A stretch of DNA of 64,000 bases from Hydractinia symbiolongicarpus (lineage: Eukaryota > Cnidaria > Hydrozoa > Anthoathecata > Hydractiniidae), in NCBI RefSeq assembly GCF_029227915.1, contig NC_079876.1, forward strand, positions 34,889,828-34,953,827. Reading direction: 5' to 3'. The notes beneath the pieces are model-generated. The model was not told the origin of the DNA and searched no databases. It saw only the letters and a list, made by a program, of their open reading frames with translations. Positions 38,518 to 49,389 of this stretch are shown in pieces. Each line of letters opens with the position of its first letter. The first letter of the stretch is position 1. The translations under genes and the position numbers were made by a program.

Positions 38518-41491
38518 GGACAAATATCGCTAAATACATGTTGGTACCAATTGGTGACGCAACCGTTGTAACTCAAACGGGCAGATACCGTAGGAAAGTC
38601 AATGAAATGTAGATTTTGAAACTGTCTGCATTTCTTCAGCGCGCGCTAATGGCTAGGTTTAGTGCCAGAGTAAATATGACTCATTGATCTAAGTTTGTAC
38701 ATAAAGAGGTAACACAGCAAAAAATGCAATTACTGAGTTCTGGCAATCAAGCTAACGTAACAAGAATGTTAATTCTTAGAGTCCAATTGTCTCATTTACC
38801 ACATCAAAAAGGTCATAGTCCAAAATCAATTCAATTATGTCCCACGGTCAATCGTTTCACTGTTAAAAGCAATGCAACCTAGAAATATCGTAAAAATATC
38901 GCTAAGTACATGGTGGTACCAATTGGTGACGCAACTGTTGTAACTCAAACGGACGGATACCGTGACAAAGGCAATGAAGTGTAGTTTTTGAAACTGTCTC
39001 CATTTCTTCAGCGCGCGCTAATGGCTAGGATTAGTCCCAGAGTAAAATCGACTCATTGATCTTAATTTGTAAATAAAGAGCTAACACAGCGCGCAATGTA
39101 ACTAATGAGTTCCGGCAATCATGTCAAAGTTACAAGAATGTTAACTCTTTGAGTTCAATTGTCTTATTTACCACATTTATAAGGTCAAAGTCAAAATCAG
39201 TTCAATTAGATCCCATGGTCGATCGGTTCACTTTTAAAAGCAATGCAACCTAGTAATATCGGAAAAATTTCGCTAAATACATGGTTGTACCAATTGGTGA
39301 CGCAAAATTTGTAACTCAAACGGAATAACACGGTTAGAAAGTCAATGAAATGTAGTTTTTGAAACTGTCTTCATTTTTTCAGCGCGCGCTAATGGCTAGG
39401 ATTAGACCCAGAGTAAAAATGACTCATTGATCTAAATTTGTAAATAAAGAGGTTACACATGAAAAAATGCAATTACTGAGTTCTGGCAATCAAGCTAACG
39501 TAACAAGAATGTTAATTCTTAGAGTCCAATTGTCTCATTTACCAAATTTATAAGGTCAAAATCCAAAATCCGTTCAAGTAGGTCCCACGATCAATCGTTT
39601 CATTGTTAAAAGCAATGCAACTTTGTAATATGGGAAAATTATGACTAAATACATGTTGGTACGAATATGTGACGCAACCTTTTTAACTCAAAAGGACTGA
39701 TACCATTAGAAAGTCAATGAAATTTTGTTTTTGAAACTGTCTGTATTTCTTCAGGGCGCGCAAACGGATAGAATTAGTCCCAGAGTAAAAATGACTCATT
39801 GATCTACTTTTGTAAATAAAAAGCTAACACAGTTTCCAGTGTAACTGCGGAGTTCCAGCATTCATGCCAAAGAAAGAAGAATGTTAATTCTTGGAGTCCA
39901 ATTTTCTCATTTACCACATTTATAAGGTCAACATCCAAAATCAGTTCAATTAGGTCCCACGGTCAATCGTCTCACTCTTAAAAGCAATGCAACCTAGTAA
40001 TATCGGACAAATATCGCTAAATACATGTTGGTACCAATTGGTGACGCAACCGTTGTAACTCAAACAGGCAGATACCGTAGGAAAGTCAATGAAATGTAGA
40101 TTTTGAAACTGTCTGCATTTCTTCAGCGCGCGCTAATGGCTAGGTTTAGTGCCAGAGTAAATATGACTCATTGATCTAAGTTTGTACATAAAGAGGTAAC
40201 ACAGCAAAAAATGCAATTACTGAGTTCTGGCAATCAAGCTAACGTAACAAGAATGTTAATTCTTAGAGTCCAATTGTCTCATTTACCACATCAAAAAGGT
40301 CATAGTCCAAAATCAATTCAATTATGTCCCACGGTCAATCGTTTCACTGTTAAAAGCAATGCAACCTAGAAATATCGTAAAAATATCGCTAAGTACATGG
40401 TGGTACCAATTGGTGACGCAACTGTTGTAACTCAAACGGACGGATACCGTGACAAAGGCAATGAAGTGTAGTTTTTGAAACTGTCTCCATTTCTTCAGCG
40501 CGCGCTAATGGCTAGGATTAGTCCCAGAGTAAAATCGACTCATTGATCTTAATTTGTAAATAAAGAGCTAACACAGCGCGCAATGTAACTAATGAGTTCC
40601 GGCAATCATGTCAAAGTTACAAGAATGTTAACTCTTTGAGTTCAATTGTCTTATTTACCACATTTATAAGGTCAAAGTCAAAATCAGTTCAATTAGATCC
40701 CATGGTCGATCGGTTCACTTGTAAAAGCAATGCAACCTAGTAATATCGGAAAAATTTCGCTAAATACATGGTTGTACCAATTGGTGACGCAAAATTTGTA
40801 ACTCAAACGGAATGACACGGTTAGAAAGTCAATGAAATGTAGTTTTTGAAACTGTCTTCATTTTTTCAGCGCGCGCTAATAGCTAGGATTAGACCCAGAG
40901 TAAAAATGACTCATTGATCTAAATTTGTAAATAAAGAGGTTACACATGAAAAAATGCAATTACTGAGTTCTGGCAATCAAGCTAACGTAACAAGAATGTT
41001 AATTCTTAGAGTCCAATTGTCTCATTTACCAAATTTATAAGGTCAAAATCCAAAATCCGTTCAAGTAGGTCCCACGATCAATCGTTTCATTGTTAAAAGC
41101 AATGCAACTTTGTAATATGGGAAAATTATGACTAAATACATGTTGGTACGAATATGTGACGCAACCTTTTTAACTCAAAAGGACTGATATCATTAGAAAG
41201 TCAATGAAATTTTGTTTTTGAAACTGTCTGTATTTCTTCAGGGCGCGCAAACGGATAGAATTAGTCCCAGAGTAAAAATGACTCATTGATCTACTTTTGT
41301 AAATAAAAAGCTAACACAGTTTCCAGTGTAACTGCGGAGTTCCAGCATTCATGCCAAAGAAAGAAGAATGTTAATTCTTGGAGTCCAATTTTCTCATTTA
41401 CCACATTTATAAGGTCAACATCCAAAATCAGTTCAATTAGGTCCCACGGTCAATCGTCTCACTCTTAAAAGCAATGCAACCTAGTAATATC
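38518..41491. repeat. Tandem duplication of a 1,487-bp four-monomer block
   Basis: Copy 1 spans about 38,518-40,004 and copy 2 about 40,005-41,491. GAAAGTCAATGAAATGTAG followed by ATTTTGAAACTG is at 38,594 and 40,081, and GAGGTTACACATGAAAAAATG at 39,449 and 40,936. Both internal copies enter through CTAGTAATATCGGACAAATATCG, while the exit after copy 2 reads ATCGGAAAAATCTCG. This places the crossover inside the shared GCAACCTAGTAATATCGG segment. Copies differ by only a handful of bases (for example GGAATAACACGG against GGAATGACACGG), so the event is recent. Confidence 0.93.
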
Positions 41492-41794
41492 GGAAAAATC
41501 TCGCTAAATACATGGTGGTACCAATTGGTTACGCAATTGTTGTAACTCAAAAGGAGGATTACCGTTAGAAAGTCAATGAAATGTAGTTTTTGAAACTGTC
41601 TGTATTTCTTCAGCGCGCGCTAATGGCTAGGATTAGTTCCAGAGTAAATTCGACTCATTGATCTTAATTTGTAAATAAAGAGCTAACACAGCGCGCAATG
41701 TAACTAATGAGTTCCGGCAATCATGTCAAAGTAACAAGAATGTTATTTCTTTGAGTTCAATTGTCTCATTTACCACATTTATAAGGTCAAAGTC

Positions 41795-41972
41795 AAAATC
41801 CTCATTGATCTACATTTGTAAATAAATAGCTAACACAGATTCCAGTGTAACTGCAGTGTTCCAGCATTTATGTCAAAGTAAGAAGAATGTTAATTCTTGG
41901 AGTCCAATTGTCTCATTTACAAAATTTACAAAGTTAAAGTTCAAAATCAACTCAATTAGGTCCCACGCTAAG
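41795..41972. repeat. A2 monomers with two deletions (224 bp and 55 bp) near the array edge
   Basis: At 41,800/41,801 CAAAATC joins CTCATTGATC; intact copies have about 230 bp between these landmarks instead of 6, so about 224 bp is lost. At 41,966/41,967 GTCCCAC joins GCTAAGTACATGG; a spacing of 60 bp is reduced to 5, so about 55 bp is lost. The following monomers up to 43,209 also carry more private changes, typical of the decayed edge of a satellite array. Confidence 0.87.
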
Positions 41973-43151
41973 TACATGGTGGTACCAATTGGTGACGCAA
42001 CTGTTGTAACTCAAACGAACGGATACCGTCACAAAGCCAATGAAGTGTTGTTTTTGAAACTGTCTCTGTTTCTTCATCGCGCTAATGGCAAGGATTAGTC
42101 CCAAAGTAAAATCGACTCATTGATCTAAATTTGTAACTTAAGAGCTAACACAGCGCGAAATGTAACTAACGAGTTGCGGAAATCTTGCCAAAGTAAGAAG
42201 AATGTTAATTCTTGTAGTCCAATTGTCTCATTTACCACATTTATAAGGTCAAATCTCAAAATCAGTTCAATTAGGTCCCAAGATCAATCGTTTCACTGTT
42301 AAAGGCAATGCAACCTATTAATATCGGAAAAATATTGCGAAATACATGTTGGTACGAATATGTGACGCAACCTTTTTAGCTCAAACGGACTGACACCATT
42401 AGAACGTCAATGAAATGTTGTTTTTGAAACTGTCTTTATTTCTTCAGGGCGCGCTAACGGATAGGATTAGTCTCACAGTATGAATGACTCATTGATCTAC
42501 ATTTGTAAATAAAGATCTAACACAGTGTCCAGTGTAACTGCCGAGTTCCAGCATTTATGCCAAAGTAAGAAGAATGTTAAATCATGGAGTCCAATCATCT
42601 CATTTAGCACATTTATAAGGTCAAAGTCAAAAATCAGTTCAATTAGGTCCCACGGTCAATCGTTTCTCTGTTAAAAACAATGAAACCTAGTAATATCGGA
42701 AAAATATCGCTAAATACATGGTGGTACCAATTGGTGACGCAACTGTTGTAACTCAAACGGACGCGTACCGTTAAAAAGTCAATGAAATGTAGTTTGCGAA
42801 ACTGACTCTATTTCTTCGGCGCGCTAACGGCTAGGATAAGGCCCAGAGTAAAAGCGACTCATTGATCTAAATTTGCAAATAAAGAGTCAGCACAGCACAC
42901 ACTGTAACTACTGAGTTCCAGCAATCATGCCAAAGTAACAAGAATGTTAATTCTTTGTGTTCAATTGTCTCATTTACCACATTTATAAGGTCAAAGTCCA
43001 AAATCAGTTCAATTAGGTCCCACGGTCAATCGTTTCACTGTTAAAAGCAATGCAACCTAGTAATATCGGAAAAATATCGCTAAATACATGGTGGTACCAA
43101 TTGGTGACGCAACCTTTTTAACGCACAGATACCGTCAGAAGGTCAATGAAA

Positions 43152-43260
43152 TGTAGTTTTTGAAACTGTCTCTATTTTTTCAGCGCGCACCAATGTCTAG
43201 GATTAGTCCGAAGTTTAATCACCGGCAAACGAAAACCTGCGATTTTCCGTAAATCCGGGA
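43152..43260. repeat. Satellite A / satellite B junction
   Basis: A2 sequence continues to GGATTAGTCC at 43,200-43,209. From 43,210 the sequence is GAAGTTTAATCACCGGCAAAC, which is internal B sequence. No target-site duplication, transposon end or unique spacer is present. The switch is close to register: in B the GAAGTTTAATC segment starts 47 bp after TGTAGTTTT, and at the junction it starts 58 bp after the A copy of TGTAGTTTT (43,152). The first B monomer is therefore partial. Confidence 0.93.
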
Positions 43261-43948
43261 CTCGGCCCATATAGTCAAAAGTATACAAAGAAAGTACACA
43301 GGGAGTAAACTCATTTCCCGAACGATTTTTTAAATTAGTTTTTCACCACTAAAACCCGTGAGACTTGTAGTTTTCAAAAATGTTTTCATTTTTGATGAGA
43401 CGCTGAATAAAAAAAGTTTAATCGCCGGCAAACGAAAACCCGCGATTTCCCCTAAATCCCGGACACGACACGTATGGTCAAAAGTATACAAAGAAAGTAC
43501 CCAGGGAGTAAACTCATTTCCCGAACCGTTTTTTAAATTAGTTTTTCACCACTAAAACGCATGAGACTTGTAGTTTTTAAAAATGTTTTCATTTTGGATG
43601 AGACGCTGAATAAAAGAAGTTTAATCGCTGGCAAAAAAACCCACGATTTCCCGTAAATCCCGGACTCGGCCCGTGAAGTCAAAAGTATACAAAAAAGTAC
43701 CCAGGGAGTAATCTCATTTCCCGAACGGTTTTTTAAATTAGCTTTTCACCACTAAAACGCATGAGACTTGTAGTTTTCAAAAATGTTTTCATTTTGGATG
43801 AGACGGTGACTAAAAGAAGTTTAATTGCCGGCAAAAAAACCCTGCGATTTCCCGTAAATCCCGGACTCGGCCCGTATAGTCAAAAGTATACAAAGAAAGT
43901 ACCCAGGGAGTAAACTCATTTCCCGAACGATTTTTTAAATTAGTTTTT

Positions 43949-43998
43949 CACCACTAAAACGCATGAGACTTGTAGTTTTCAAAAATGTTTTCATTTTT
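43949..43998 (+). other. B copy of the 50-bp core shared with satellite A
   Basis: Starts CACCACTAAAACG and ends with the box TGTAGTTTTCAAAAATG continuing into TTTTCATTTTT (43,971-43,998). The collinear second block CCCAGGGAGTAAACTCATT begins at 44,105. The box-to-block gap is 106 bp in B and 28 bp in A2. The extra length holds the CpG-rich C-run segment. The same core occurs in essentially every B monomer. Confidence 0.7.
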
Positions 43999-43999
43999 G
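43980..43999. other. Perfect inverted repeat in the B core (8-4-8)
   Basis: CAAAAATG, then TTTT, then CATTTTTG: perfect 8-bp arms with a 4-nt centre. It occurs in every B monomer of the ATTTTTGATGAG class and with one mismatched arm position in the ATTTTGGATGAG class. This is one example among many. It could be a dimeric protein site or a small hairpin; neither is shown. Confidence 0.8.
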
Positions 44000-46900
44000 A
44001 TGAGACGCTGAATAAAAGAAGTTTAATCGCCGGCAAACGAAAACCCGCGATTTCCCCTAAATCCCGGACACGACACGTATGGTCAAAAGTATACAAAGAA
44101 AGTACCCAGGGAGTAAACTCATTTCCCGAACGATTTTTTAAATTAGTTTTTCACCACTAAAACGCATGAGACTTGTAGTTTTCAAAAATTTTTTCATTTT
44201 GCATGAGACGCTGAATGAAAGAAGTTTAATCGCCGGCAAACGAAAACCCGCGATTTCCCGTAAATCCCGGACTCGGCCTGTAAAGTCAAAAGTATACAAA
44301 AAAAGTACCCAGGGAGTAAACTCATTTCCCGAACGATTTTTTAAATTATTTTTTCAGCACTAAAACGCATAAGACTTGTAGTTTTCAAAAATGTTTTCAT
44401 TTTTGATGGGACGCTGAATAAAAGACGTTTAATTGCCGGCAAACGAAAACCCGCGATTTCCCCTAAATCCCGGACATGACACGTATGGTCAAAAGTATAC
44501 AAAGAAAGTACCCAGGGAGTAAACTCATTTCCCGAACGATTTTTTAAATTAGTTTTTCACCACTAAAACGCATGAGACTTGTAGTTTTCAAAAATGTTTT
44601 CATTTTGGATGAGACGCTGAATGAAAGAAGTTTAATCGCTGGCAAACGAAAACCCGCGATTTCCCGTAAAATCCCGGACTCGGCCTGTAAAGTCAAAAGT
44701 ATACAAAAAAAGTACCCAGGGAGTAAACTCATTTCCCGAACGATTTTTTAAATTAGCTTTTCACCACTAAAACGCATGAGACTTGTAGTTTTCGAAAATG
44801 TTTTCATTTTTGATGAGACGCTGAATAAAAGAAGTTTAAACGCCGGCAAACGAAAACGCGTGATTTACCGTAAATCCCGGACTCGGCCCGTATAGTCAAA
44901 AATTTACAAAGAAAGTACCCAGGGAGTAAACTCATTTCCCTCACGATTTTTTAAAATATTTTTTTACCACTAAAACCCATGAGACTTGTAGTTTTCAAAA
45001 ATGTTTTCATTTTTGATGAGACGCTGAACAAAAGAAGTTTAATCGCCGGCAAACGAAAACCCGCGAAATCTTCTAAATCCCGGACGCGACCCGTATGGTC
45101 AAAAGTATACAAAGAAAGTACCCAGGGATTAAACTCATTTCCCGAACGGTTTTTTTAAATTAGTTTTTCACCACTAAAACGCATGAGACTTGTAGTTTTC
45201 AAAAATGTTTTCATTTTGGATGAGACGCTGAATAAAAGAAGTTTAATCGCCGGCAAAAAAACCCCGCGATTTCCCGTAAATCCCGGACTCGGCCCGTGAA
45301 GTCAAAAGTATACAAAAAAAGTACCCAGGGAGTAAACTCATTTCCCGAACGATTTTTTAAATTATTTTCTCAGCATTAAAACGCATGAGACTTGTAGTTT
45401 TTAAAAATGTTTTCATTTTGGATGAGACGCTGAATAAAAGAAGTTTAATCGCTGGCAAAAAAACCCACGATTTCCCGTAAATCCCGGACTCGGCCCGTGA
45501 AGTCAAAAGTATACAAAAAAGTACCCAGGGAGTAATCTCATTTTCCGAACGGTTTTTTAAATTAGCTTTTCACCACTAAAACGCATGAGACTTGTAGTTT
45601 TCAAAAATGTTTTCATTTTGGATGAGACGGTGACTAAAAGAAGTTTAATTGCCGGCAAAAAAACCCTGCGATTTCCCGTAAATCCCGGACTCGGCCCGTA
45701 TAGTCAAAAGTATACAAAGAAAGTACCCAGGGAGTAAACTCATTTCCCGAACGATTTTTTAAATTAGTTTTTCACCACTAAAACGCATGAGACTTGTAGT
45801 TTTCAAAAATGTTTTCATTTTTGATGAGACGCTGAATAAAAGAAGTTTAATCGCCGGCAAACGAAAACCCGCGATTTCCCCTAAATCCCGGACACGACAC
45901 GTATGGTCAAAAGTATACAAAGAAAGTACCCAGGGAGTAAACTCATTTCCCGAACGATTTTTTAAATTAGTTTTTCACCACTAAAACGCATGAGACTTGT
46001 AGTTTTCAAAAATGTTTTCATTTTGCATGAGACGCTGAATGAAAGAAGTTTAATCGCCGGCAAACGAAAACCCGCGATTTCCCGTAAATCCCGGACTCGG
46101 CCTGTAAAGTCAAAAGTATACAAAAAAAGTACCCAGGGAGTAAACTCATTTCCCGAACGATTTTTTAAATTATTTTTTCAGCACTAAAACGCATAAGACT
46201 TGTAGTTTTCAAAAATGTTTTCATTTTTGATGGGACGCTGAATAAAAGACGTTTAATTGCCGGCAAACGAAAACCCGCGATTTCCCCTAAATCCCGGACA
46301 TGACACGTATGGTCAAAAGTATACAAAGAAAGTACCCAGGGAGTAAACTCATTTCCCGAACGATTTTTTAAATTAGTTTTTCACCACTAAAACGCATGAG
46401 ACTTGTAGTTTTCAAAAATGTTTTCATTTTGGATGAGACGCTGAATGAAAGAAGTTTAATCGCTGGCAAACGAAAACCCGCGATTTCCCGTAAAATCCCG
46501 GACTCGGCCTGTAAAGTCAAAAGTATACAAAAAAAGTACCCAGAAAGTAAACTCATTTCCCGAACGATTTTTTAAATTAGCTTTTCACCACTAAAACGCA
46601 TGAGACTTGTAGTTTTCGAAAATGTTTTCATTTTTGATGAGACGCTGAATAAAAGAAGTTTAAACGCCGGCAAACGAAAACGCGTGATTTACCGTAAATC
46701 CCGGACTCGGCCCGTATAGTCAAAAATTTACAAAGAAAGTACCCAGGGAGTAAACTCATTTCCCTCACGATTTTTTAAAATATTTTTTTACCACTAAAAC
46801 CCATGAGACTTGTAGTTTTCAAAAATGTTTTCATTTTTGATGAGACGCTGAACAAAAGAAGTTTAATCGCCGGCAAACGAAAACCCGCGAAATCTTCTAA

Positions 46901-49277
46901 ATCCCGGACGCGACCCGTATGGTCAAAAGTATACAAAGAAAGTACCCAGGGATTAAACTCATTTCCCGAACGGTTTTTTTAAATTAGTTTTTCACCACTA
47001 AAACGCATGAGACTTGTAGTTTTCAAAAATGTTTTCATTTTGGATGAGACGCTGAATAAAAGAAGTTTAATCGCCGGCAAAAAAACCCCGCGATTTCCCG
47101 TAAATCCCGGACTCGGCCCGTGAAGTCAAAAGTATACAAAAAAAGTACCCAGGGAGTAAACTCATTTCCCGAACGATTTTTTAAATTATTTTCTCAGCAT
47201 TAAAACGCATGAGACTTGTAGTTTTCAAAAATGTTTTCATTTTTGATGAGACGCTGAATAAAAGAAGTTTAAACGCCGGCAAACGAAAACCCGTGATTTC
47301 CCCTAAATCCCGGACATGACACGTATGGTCAAAAGTATACAAAGAAAGTACCCAGGGAGTAAACTCATTTCCCGAACGATTTTTTAAATTAGTTTTTCAC
47401 CACTAAAACGCATGAGACTTGTAGTTTTCAAAAATGTTTTCATTTTGGATGAGACGCTGAATGAAAGAAGTTTAATCGCCGGCAAACGAAAACCCGCGAT
47501 TTCCCGTAAAATCCCGGACTCGGCCTGTAAAGTCAAAAGTATACAAAAAAAGTACCCAGGGAGTAAACTCATTTCCCGAACGATTTTTTAAATTAGCTTT
47601 TCACCACTAAAACGCATGAGACTTGTAGTTTTCGAAAATGTTTTCATTTTTGATGAGACGCTGAATAAAAGAAGTTTAAACGCCGGCAAACGAAAACGCG
47701 TGATTTACCGTAAATCCCGGACTCGGCCCGTATAGTCAAAAATTTACAAAGAAAGTACCCAGGGAGTAAACTCATTTCCCTCACGATTTTTTAAAATATT
47801 TTTTTACCACTAAAACCCATGAGACTTGTAGTTTTCAAAAATGTTTTCATTTTTGATGAGACGCTGAATAAAAGAAGTTTAATCGCCGGCAAACGAAAAC
47901 CCGCGAAATCTTCTAAATCCCGGACGCGACCCGTATGGTCAAAAGTATACAAAGAAAGTACCCAGGGATTAAACTCATTTCCCGAACGGTTTTTTAAATT
48001 AGTTTTTCACCACTAAAACGCATGAGACTTGTAGTTTTCAAAAATGTTTTCATTTTGGATGAGACGCTGAATAAAAGAAGTTTAATCGCCGGCAAAAAAA
48101 CCCCGCGATTTCCCGTAAATCCCGGACTCGGCCCGTGAAGTCAAAAGTATACAAAAAAAGTACCCAGGGAGTAAACTCTTTTCCCAAACGATTTTTTAAA
48201 TTATTTTCTCAGCATTAAAACGCATGCGACTTGTAGTTTTCAAAAATGTTTTCATTTTTGATGAGACGCTGAATAAAAGAAGTTTAAACGCCGGCAAACG
48301 AAAACCCGTGATTTACCGTAAATCCCGGACTCGGCCCGTATAGTCAAAAATTTACAAAGAAAGTACCCAGGGAGTAAACTCATTTCCCGAACGATTTTTT
48401 AAATTAGTTTTTCACCACTAAATCGCATGAGACTTGTAGTTTTTAAAAATGTTTTCATTTTTGATGAGACGCTGAATGAAAGAAGTTTAATCGCCGGCAA
48501 ACGAAAACCCGCGAAATCTTCTAAATCCCGGACGCGACCCGTATGGTCAAAAGTATACAAAGAAAGTACCCAGGGAGTAAACTCATTTCCCGAACGGTTT
48601 TTTAAATTAGTTTTTCACCACTAAAACGCATGAGACTTGTAGTTTTCAAAAATGTTTTCATTTTGGAGGAGACGCTGAATAAAAGAAGTTAAATCGCCGG
48701 CAAAAAAACCCCGCGATTTCCCGTAAATCCCGGACTCGGTCCGTGAAGTCAAAAGTATACAAAAAAAGTACCCAGGGAGTAAACTCTTTTCCCGAACGAT
48801 TTTTTAAATTATTTTCTCAGCACTAAAACGCATGAGACTTGTAGTTTTCAAAAATGTTTTCATTTTTGATGAGACGCTGAATAAAAGAAGTTTAATCGCC
48901 GGCAAAAAAACCCACGATTTCCCGTAAATCCCGGACTCGGCCCGTGAAGTCAAAAGTATACAAAAAAGTACCCAGGGAGTAAACTCATTTACCGAACGGT
49001 TTTTTACATTAGCTTTTCACCACTAAAACGCATGAGACTTGTAGTTTTCAAAAATGTTTTCATTTTGGATGAGACGGTGACTAAAAGAAGTTTAATTGCC
49101 GGCAAAAAAAACCTGCGATTTCCCGTAAATCCCGGACTCGGCCTGTAAAGTCAAAAATATACAAAAAAAGTACCCAGGGAGTAAACTCATTTCCCGAACG
49201 ATTTTTTAAATTATTTTTTTAGCACTAAAACGCATAAGACTTGTAGTTTTCAAAAATGTTTTCATTTTTGATGAGAC

Positions 49278-49294
49278 GCTGAATTAAATCCCGG
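49278..49294. repeat. 44-bp deletion junction in a B monomer
   Basis: GCTGAAT joins TAAATCCCGG, with 7 bp between landmarks that are 51 bp apart in the next copy (49,437 and 49,488). The CGCCGGC and first C-run segment is lost, so this monomer lacks the four-run C motif. The junction shares a short T/A stretch. Confidence 0.88.
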
Positions 49295-49389
49295 ACATGA
49301 CACGTATGGTCAAAAGTATACAAAGAAAGTACCCAGGGAGTAAACTCATTTCCCGAACGATTTTTTAAATTATTTTTTTAGCACTAAAA

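Larger units (their letters stand above)
1..43209. repeat. Satellite A tandem array (about 370-bp monomer)
   Basis: Head-to-tail array of about 116 monomers. I tracked the anchor GAAGCGCTACC: starts at 153, 526, 899, 1271, 1644, 2016 and 2387 give spacings of 371-373 bp. In the right part tetramer periods of 1,472-1,487 bp imply 368-372 bp. All copies read in the same direction. Landmarks in order within a monomer: a CCGTT/AACGG cluster, the TGTAGTTTTTGAAACTG box, a GCGCGC palindrome, the GCTAGGATT segment, an AT-rich stretch, GAGTTCC, TTGGAGTCCAATTGTCTC, TTATAAGGTCA, TCAATCGTTTCAC, CAACCTAGTAATAT and the GGTAC segment. There is no coding potential and no interrupting element. The length is close to two nucleosome repeats, as in many eukaryotic satellites. 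Function is unknown; a centromeric or heterochromatic role is inference. Confidence 0.96.
26135..43209. repeat. Satellite A, subfamily A2
   Basis: Right subarray, 368-372 bp per monomer. Diagnostic bases are GATTAGTCCCAGAGTAAAAATG, GACTCATTGATCTA, TTTGTAAATAAAGAGCTAAC, CAAAGTAACAAGAATGTTAATTC, CTCATTTACCACATTTATAAGG, CAATGCAACCTAGTAATATCGG and GGTACCAATTGGTGACGCAAC. Several variants alternate, including one with GAGGTTACACAGCAAAAAATGC, one with CACAGTTTCCAGTGTAACTGC and one with CAGCGCGCAATGTAAC. By eye A2 shares the landmark order of A1 but differs at many positions and has lost the GCGCT-AGCGC inverted repeat. Confidence 0.9.
43555..48220. repeat. B nine-monomer HOR: two copies plus a five-monomer partial copy
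   Basis: Copy 1 (about 43,555-45,378) and copy 2 (about 45,379-47,202) are offset by 1,824 bp. Shared private markers are CTTGTAGTTTTTAAAAATG (43,567 and 45,391), GGGAGTAATCTC and the 1-bp insertion CCCGTAAAATCCCGG. A third, partial copy (about 47,203-48,220) repeats the last five monomers at a 1,016-bp offset, including TTTAAACGCCGGC, TTTCCCTCACG and CGCGAAATCTTC. This is the longest ordered HOR in the B array. Confidence 0.92.

Noticed and set aside
1-43209. The 370-bp A monomer as a fused dimer of two 185-bp halves
   Set aside because: Comparing positions about 185 bp apart, such as the TGTAGTTTT box against GTCTCATTTACC, shows no convincing similarity. The half-size deletions alone do not prove an ancestral half unit.
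43209-43210. A transposon insertion or integration site at the A/B border
   Set aside because: No terminal inverted repeats, target-site duplication, poly-A tail or long terminal repeat is seen on either side.
43971-43999. Phased A-tracts giving bent DNA in satellite B
   Set aside because: The A and T tracts are centred about 6-7 bp apart, not near the 10-11 bp helical repeat, so cooperative bending is not expected from this segment.
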